The position numbers and the translations under genes were made by a program. 64,000 nt of DNA from an uncultured Fidelibacterota bacterium (GTDB lineage Bacteria > Fidelibacterota > Marinisomatia > Marinisomatales > Marinisomataceae): contig CACBFQ010000001.1 of NCBI GenBank assembly GCA_902538565.1, positions 124,001 to 188,000 on the forward strand, in the 5' to 3' direction. Shown here one piece after another: positions 58,726-64,000 of the stretch (position 1 is its first letter; the number at the start of each line of letters is the position of its first letter). The notes beneath the pieces are model-generated. The model made no database searches. It had not been told where the DNA came from and worked only from the letters and a program-made list of their open reading frames with translations.

Positions 58726-59193
58726 TTAATCTTTATCGCTTACAAATGATCCATTAACATCATTTAACAGCTCAACATCTTTAATTTCAGTATCCTCTTC
58801 TTCAGATATATTTTCTTGCGTTACTGATTCTTCGTCCGCTATAAAATAGTTTGATTGAGAAGGTTGAATTAAATAAGCTGAGAGCATGAAAATACAAAGC
58901 ATAGACAGTGTAAGATAAACAAAGTTTTGTCTTGAGAATCCCATAATTCCACTACTAACATTTTGGTTATCATTTAATGCATTAATACGATCTTGAAGTT
59001 TTTTATCGAAACTATCGGAAGTTTTTAAAGAAAGAGCAGTTTTCATAATATTCATTGCATTTCGAACATCATCGACTTTTTTCTTATGTTCAGGATTTTC
59101 GGCAAGATATTTTTCAAACTCCTTGCGTTCTTTAATATCCATTGAATTTTCAATCCAGTCAGATATTCTATCCTCAAATTTATTATAATCCAT
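58726..59193 (-). CDS. Probable transmembrane anti-sigma factor
   Basis: MDYNKFEDRISDWIENSMDIKERKEFEKYLAENPEHKKKV then one TM; directly follows the ECF sigma gene; no Cys zinc motif. Confidence 0.7.
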   Translation of the reverse strand: MDYNKFEDRISDWIENSMDIKERKEFEKYLAENPEHKKKVDDVRNAMNIMKTALSLKTSDSFDKKLQDRINALNDNQNVSSGIMGFSRQNFVYLTLSMLCIFMLSAYLIQPSQSNYFIADEESVTQENISEEEDTEIKDVELLNDVNGSFVSDKD

Positions 59194-59195
59194 AA

Positions 59196-59765
59196 CTACT
59201 CCTTAAAATGTTTCATTTTTTCAGCCAACTGAATACGACCTCTATTTATTCTAGATTTGATCGTACCAATCGGTATTTCCAGTATTTTACTTATTTCTTC
59301 ATAGGAAAGTTCCTGAAAATCTCTTAAGACTACAGCCATTCTAAAATTTTCGGGAATCTCATCTAAAAATTTGTTTAATTGATCAATTGCAATTTCATTT
59401 TGGACTTTAGAATCCAAAGATTCTTCTTTAGAATTAATATCGATAACCTGTCCATCATCAGTCCATAAGGAATCGGTCTTCTTCCTTTTATTTTTTCTTA
59501 ATTCTGTTAACGCATTATTTTTTGCGATTGTAAAAATCCAAGTTGAAAATTTTGCAACATTCTTATAATAGCTTGCATGAGTGTATAATTTAATTAATGT
59601 ATCTTGCACTACATCTTCTGCCTGCTCGACATTATTAAAATATCTTAATACAAAGTTTAATAGCCTATCTTTGTATCTTTTAACAAGCTCGTTATATGCG
59701 TTAATATCTCCTTCTTGAAATCTTAAAATTAACTTTTCATCAGAATATTTAAATTTATCATTCAT
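59196..59765 (-). CDS. ECF-type RNA polymerase sigma factor
   Basis: EQAEDVVQDTLIKLY, FSTWIFTIAKNNALTELRK, ELSYEEISKILEIPIGTIKSRINRGR; start placed at MNDKFKY (ORF track extends to 59810). Confidence 0.93.
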   Translation of the reverse strand: MNDKFKYSDEKLILRFQEGDINAYNELVKRYKDRLLNFVLRYFNNVEQAEDVVQDTLIKLYTHASYYKNVAKFSTWIFTIAKNNALTELRKNKRKKTDSLWTDDGQVIDINSKEESLDSKVQNEIAIDQLNKFLDEIPENFRMAVVLRDFQELSYEEISKILEIPIGTIKSRINRGRIQLAEKMKHFKE

Positions 59766-60756
59766 TTCGGAAAGCTCCGTTGATAATGTTTGTAAATTCT
59801 GTCTCATCAATTATTTTCTGTGTTTTTAATTTAATTTCAGTTTGAGCAAAAATATTAATCGCATGCTCCAGCTCATCAAGTGAATAGTTATTTGTTGCTG
59901 GGCTTATTCTTTTTAATAAATTACCTCTAATACTTCTACTTGATGATTCAATTAAAGTTCCATTATTTTTTTTGGTAATAAAAATTGCCTCTAATAAAGT
60001 GAACATAGAATTAATCAAATATGAAAGACCGTATTGTTTCATGATTGATAAACCATTCTCGAAAATTGCATCAACTCTTCTATCGCATATTGCATAATTT
60101 AATTCCCACAACTGCTTTTCTTTATGAATGATGCTTGATTTTTCAAGAGCATTTAGAAGATCTTTTTCGTTGCTTGATACTAAACTTGATTTAGACATCT
60201 CATTAAAAATTTCTGAGAAGTTGTTTCCAAAAATTTCAATAATTTTTTGAGTATATTTATCTGAAACTTTCAGATTTAATTCATGTGCAAATAAATGTAT
60301 CCAATATTTCATTTCACTCTCGAAAGGAGTAGAAATATCAATGACATCCATTATTTTTGCAAATTCTTTAGTAACGGAACTTTTAATAGTGTTTGATTTA
60401 GATTTATAATCATATGATAAAAAATTATTGTCTATAAAGATGATTTGGTCTGAACTATCTGAATCAAAACTTTTAAGAAGAAGTTCTGAATTTTTCTTAT
60501 TTAGCTTATTTATATTTTTGATAATTATGAGCTTATCGCTTGAAAATAAATCTTGAGATCCAAGCACATTAATCAATTGATCTAAGGAATCGCTTTTATC
60601 TGCACAGTCAAACACAAATGTTTCATCCTTTTTTTGCAATTTTTTAACTATTTGATTCTTTATAAATAGATATAAAAAATCATTATCCCCAACTAGTAGA
60701 TAGTTATTACTGAAAGATTGATTTTTATCGGAGAGAAATTGTAAAGCTTTAATCAT
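59758..60756 (-). CDS. holA: DNA polymerase III delta subunit
   Basis: YLLVGDNDFLYLFIKNQI..., SSDKLIIIKNI..., length and domain pattern of HolA. Confidence 0.82.
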   Translation of the reverse strand: MIKALQFLSDKNQSFSNNYLLVGDNDFLYLFIKNQIVKKLQKKDETFVFDCADKSDSLDQLINVLGSQDLFSSDKLIIIKNINKLNKKNSELLLKSFDSDSSDQIIFIDNNFLSYDYKSKSNTIKSSVTKEFAKIMDVIDISTPFESEMKYWIHLFAHELNLKVSDKYTQKIIEIFGNNFSEIFNEMSKSSLVSSNEKDLLNALEKSSIIHKEKQLWELNYAICDRRVDAIFENGLSIMKQYGLSYLINSMFTLLEAIFITKKNNGTLIESSSRSIRGNLLKRISPATNNYSLDELEHAINIFAQTEIKLKTQKIIDETEFTNIINGAFRNE

Positions 60757-60766
60757 ATTTTTTCAA

Positions 60767-62257
60767 TTAAGATATTCCATAGCTACCAGATTGAATTTGC
60801 GCACCTGAATCTCTATTGGAATTTTTTTCTTTTTTTTTGTAAGTCAATTTACTAACTACTATAACTACAATAAATGCTAATACAAAGCTTGTTAATCTTT
60901 CAGTAATAATCAATTTTAAAAACTCACTACTTCCCCAAATCATTGTTACAATTGACCCAGTTAGAAGACCGGCGATAATACCTTCCCTGGTTGTCTTTTT
61001 CCACCACAAAGACAAAATAACTACCGGTCCAAATGAAGAACCTAATCCGCTCCATGCAAAACTAACAATTCCAAAAATTGTATCTCCTGAAACTTCGGAA
61101 TACATAGCGGTCGCATAAGCGAATAACCCAAGAATAATTGTGATGTATCTGGTGCTAGTTAATTTATTTGATTTTCTTGTTTTAATCACTTTGTTCAACT
61201 TTAAATCTTCGCTAATCGCAGATGTAGATACTAATAATTGGGAGTCTGCGGTGGACATCATGGCTGCAACTGCGCCAGAAATAAGTAACCCAGCAATCCA
61301 TGCAGGTAATAGCGTTTGCGCTAATAATGGCATTGCAATTTCAGGATCTTTACCGATAAAAAACTCTTCACCAAAATAGCCTAATGCTACAATTCCAATC
61401 ATAAATGCACCTGAAATTCCAGGAATAGCCCAAAGAGCTGCAATCCATTTAGCTTTTTTAATATCATTAACAGACTTTATAGCCATGTATCTAATAAGTA
61501 AATGCGGTTGACCAAAATACCCTAGACCCCAACTCATTCCACCTAATGCAACTGATATAGCTCCAAAACCGGTAAGTCCTGAAAAAACTGAATTTCTTTC
61601 TATCGAATCAAACTTCAATAATTGAGATAAACTTTGATCAAAAGAAAGTAGCTCAAAAAGACCAACAATTGGCAAAACAACTAAAGTTCCTATCATTAGC
61701 ACACCTTGAATCAAATCGGTCCAAGCTACTGCTAATAAACCGCCCAAAATTGTATATATGATAATGATTATAGCACTTAGAGTTATTCCATACAAAGGCT
61801 CAATACCAAATATAGTGTTTAAAATTTTTCCTGAACCATGAAACTGCGCTGAAACATAAAAAGTAAAAAATATTCCAATGATTAAAGCTGAAATAATCCT
61901 GATTAATCCAGAAGAATCATTGAATTTTTTCTCAAGGAAATCTGGAATTGTTAAGGAGTCAAATTTTTCTGTTTCATCTCTTAAGCGTTCTGCAATTAAA
62001 AACCAAGAGGATATAATACCAATCGTTATACCTATTACTGCCCAAATTTCTCCATATCCAATAGCAATTGCAGCGCCAGGAAGTCCAAGAAGAAGCCATG
62101 CTGACTCTCCTGAAGCTCTTTCTGAAAAGGCAGTTACCCATGGTCCGAGCCTTCTTCCAGCTAGTAAAAAATCTAGTTGTGAAGAGACAAATTTATTTGA
62201 AAGAATTCCAACACAAATAATCAACAAAAGATAAATAATAAATATTACTTCAATCAC
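60767..62257 (-). CDS. putP: Sodium/proline symporter (PutP-like, SSS family)
   Basis: DFLLAGRRLGPWVTAFSERASGESAWLLLGLPG, MSTADSQLLVSTSAISED; GTG start overlaps the uppP TGA (GTGA), so the real start is likely 62257 rather than 62296. Confidence 0.92.
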   Translation of the reverse strand: MIEVIFIIYLLLIICVGILSNKFVSSQLDFLLAGRRLGPWVTAFSERASGESAWLLLGLPGAAIAIGYGEIWAVIGITIGIISSWFLIAERLRDETEKFDSLTIPDFLEKKFNDSSGLIRIISALIIGIFFTFYVSAQFHGSGKILNTIFGIEPLYGITLSAIIIIIYTILGGLLAVAWTDLIQGVLMIGTLVVLPIVGLFELLSFDQSLSQLLKFDSIERNSVFSGLTGFGAISVALGGMSWGLGYFGQPHLLIRYMAIKSVNDIKKAKWIAALWAIPGISGAFMIGIVALGYFGEEFFIGKDPEIAMPLLAQTLLPAWIAGLLISGAVAAMMSTADSQLLVSTSAISEDLKLNKVIKTRKSNKLTSTRYITIILGLFAYATAMYSEVSGDTIFGIVSFAWSGLGSSFGPVVILSLWWKKTTREGIIAGLLTGSIVTMIWGSSEFLKLIITERLTSFVLAFIVVIVVSKLTYKKKEKNSNRDSGAQIQSGSYGIS

Positions 62258-62997
62258 GTTATAATGCTCACAATTATACAATACAATCCAAACCACCAGA
62301 AATCAAATTTTTTCAGAAATGCTACTAAAAAGTTTAAACTCAGGTATCCAAAAATGAATGATGATAAAAATAATCCTAATGCATCCAGCAAGTTTATAGC
62401 ATCAAATCCAGAAGAAAATAATAATTCATAAAAAATTGAGAGAATAATAACTGGTATAACCATAAAGAAACAGTATTGAATAGATTTTTCTTTATTAAGT
62501 CCTAACATCAAAGCTGAGCTTATTACCATTCCAGATCTGGAAATTCCAGGAAGAATTGCAATAGATTGAAATATACCTAAAAGTAAAGCAGATTTTAAAT
62601 TAAAATTAAATGAGAATGAATTTTTTAATAAGCTCATTAGTATTATTAAAGCTCCGTTTGCTAACAAAGAGTATTGGACAAATTCGTAATTAAAAAATTG
62701 CTCAAAATCAAATATAAGGCCAAAGATAATAGCTGGAATAGTAGATATTACTAACAACTTAATAGTGGCTGAGTTAAAAAAATCATTTTCGTTTTTTGAA
62801 GAAAAGAAAGAAGCCTTATAAAATAAAAGTATGCTGAATAAGGTCCCAAAATGAGCAATAATTTCAGCAGAAGCACCTTCATTTTTAATTTTCAAGAAAT
62901 CTTGGAATAATACTAGATGACCAGAACTGCTAACAGGAAAAAATTCAGTTAATCCCTGAATCATTCCTAAAATAATATAGTTAATTAATTCATTCAT
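62254..62997 (-). CDS. uppP: Undecaprenyl-diphosphatase
   Basis: GMIQGLTEFFPVSSSGHLVLFQDFL, LPGISRSGMVISSALMLGL motifs. Confidence 0.95.
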   Translation of the reverse strand: MNELINYIILGMIQGLTEFFPVSSSGHLVLFQDFLKIKNEGASAEIIAHFGTLFSILLFYKASFFSSKNENDFFNSATIKLLVISTIPAIIFGLIFDFEQFFNYEFVQYSLLANGALIILMSLLKNSFSFNFNLKSALLLGIFQSIAILPGISRSGMVISSALMLGLNKEKSIQYCFFMVIPVIILSIFYELLFSSGFDAINLLDALGLFLSSFIFGYLSLNFLVAFLKKFDFWWFGLYCIIVSIIT

Positions 62998-63613
62998 AAT
63001 AAATTAAACCAATCATTCTTTTTGAAGTCTTATTGCGTCGATAAGAATGGTAATTTTCATTTTCATAAGTACATTGATTGCAATCAATAACATTTTCAAT
63101 TCCAAGCTTTTGTAATTGAGAGCTTGCAACACCTTTTAAATTACAAAAAAATTTATCATCAATATTTTCAAAGAACTCATTATCAAAATAGTCAATAAAT
63201 TCATTTTGCACCTCATAATTTTTTTGTGAAATTGATGGTCCAATAAAAGCCGTAATTTCGTTAAGATCATTAATGTGACTACTTAATAACTTAGTAGATT
63301 TTGAAATAATACCATTTTTAAGACCTTTCCAACCTGCATGAATTACTCCAAAAATATTTTTATGTTCATGAATAAAAAAAATAGGTAAACAATCAGCTGT
63401 TTTAACTTGTAAAGCATAATTTTTTTTGCATGAGAAAATTCCATCTACGTTGCTATATACTAATTTTTTATCATTTACTAATTCTATATTTGTAGAATGG
63501 ATTTGCGACATAGAAACAATAGCTTTTTTCGTTAAGATGTTGCTCTCTTCAGCATTTGAAAAAATTACTTTTAATCCATATTGATTGATTTTATCTGAAA
63601 AATCAAAAATCAT
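62990..63613 (-). CDS. pgeF: PgeF/YfiH purine nucleoside phosphorylase / laccase-domain protein
   Basis: QIHSTNIELV, TADCLPIFF, GVIHAGWKGLKNGII, FIGPSISQKNYEV; start moved to the ATG at 63613 because the longer ORF overlaps the preceding ORF. Confidence 0.92.
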   Translation of the reverse strand: MIFDFSDKINQYGLKVIFSNAEESNILTKKAIVSMSQIHSTNIELVNDKKLVYSNVDGIFSCKKNYALQVKTADCLPIFFIHEHKNIFGVIHAGWKGLKNGIISKSTKLLSSHINDLNEITAFIGPSISQKNYEVQNEFIDYFDNEFFENIDDKFFCNLKGVASSQLQKLGIENVIDCNQCTYENENYHSYRRNKTSKRMIGLIYYE

Positions 63614-63617
63614 AATT

Positions 63618-64000
63618 TTATCTAGAATTATAGATTTTTCTGTTTGAAAATCTAACCACCTTAGAACCTTGGTTTGATTTGGAATTAGAAAAATCAAAAT
63701 TCCTTGTAATTCCTTCAAAATTTGATGAAGAACGAAAATCAAAGTTTGATTTATTAAAACTCGAATTAATTAAAAAGTTTGAAAAATCCATTCCAAAATG
63801 GAATATATTATTTAAAGATGGATCATAATCATATTCACTATTATTCAAATATTTTGGAATATAATTTGATGCAAACAACATATCTGAAATATGCGGTGAA
63901 ACACTTTCTTGTTTAAGTAAGTCTAGATTAAGCCAATTTTCATTTCCTAAAAGCTGGGTTTCAAGATTAGATAATGACACTTGAGAAGCAACAAACTCTA
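63618..64000 (-). CDS. C-terminal part of an unknown protein running off the window edge
   Basis: Frame stays open upstream of the ORF-track start to position 64000 (EFVASQVSLSNLETQLL...); Ser/Asn/Phe-rich; no family recognised. Confidence 0.5.
   Translation of the reverse strand, partial: EFVASQVSLSNLETQLLGNENWLNLDLLKQESVSPHISDMLFASNYIPKYLNNSEYDYDPSLNNIFHFGMDFSNFLINSSFNKSNFDFRSSSNFEGITRNFDFSNSKSNQGSKVVRFSNRKIYNSR

Noticed and set aside
61878-62234. Plus-strand ORF 118 aa
   Set aside because: Antisense to the PutP-like symporter.
1-64000. tRNA, rRNA, CRISPR array, IS element, toxin-antitoxin or defence island
   Set aside because: Intergenic gaps are mostly under 100 bp and none shows a tRNA or repeat array; no transposase, Cas, restriction or toxin-antitoxin proteins were recognised in any frame.

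Overview
AT-rich, very gene-dense bacterial chromosomal window that is almost all housekeeping genes. I found no phage, IS element, CRISPR array, rRNA or tRNA. Family content and gene order suggest a streamlined marine bacterium of the FCB group (possibly Marinimicrobia/SAR406), but this is inference and not proven by the sequence.

Contents in order: a rearranged dcw cluster on the minus strand (mraZ-rsmH-ftsL-like-ftsI-ftsZ-murD-ftsW-murG-murC); rodZ-like and maf; aconitase and gatB; rpmB; dus; P5C dehydrogenase-sucC-sucD-ndk-SPOR-rpmF-fabD-fabG-acpP-fabF; PGI/PMI, prenyl synthase, eukaryotic-type HAD phosphomannomutase and AGCS symporter; an LptF/G permease; greA, pckA, xerC/D, rluD, lspA, dksA-like, ileS, degP, dsbD, patatin, pyrE and pyrF; GNAT; sodium symporters; then a long minus-strand run (hflX, lipoprotein, PASTA protein, fmt, def, yajC, surface-glycan genes, TPR, anti-sigma/ECF sigma, holA, putP, uppP, pgeF).

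I do not see a clear novel defence or mobile system. The best leads are: an IleRS whose HIGH signature is swapped to GxHH (predicted mupirocin resistance); a eukaryotic-type HAD phosphomannomutase in a two-gene mannose-1-P route; ftsZ sitting in the slot of murE/murF/mraY; a candidate MraZ operator; a kinase-less PASTA protein after fmt with an uncharacterised lipoprotein; a DksA-like protein with unusual Cys spacing; and convergent genes that abut or overlap.
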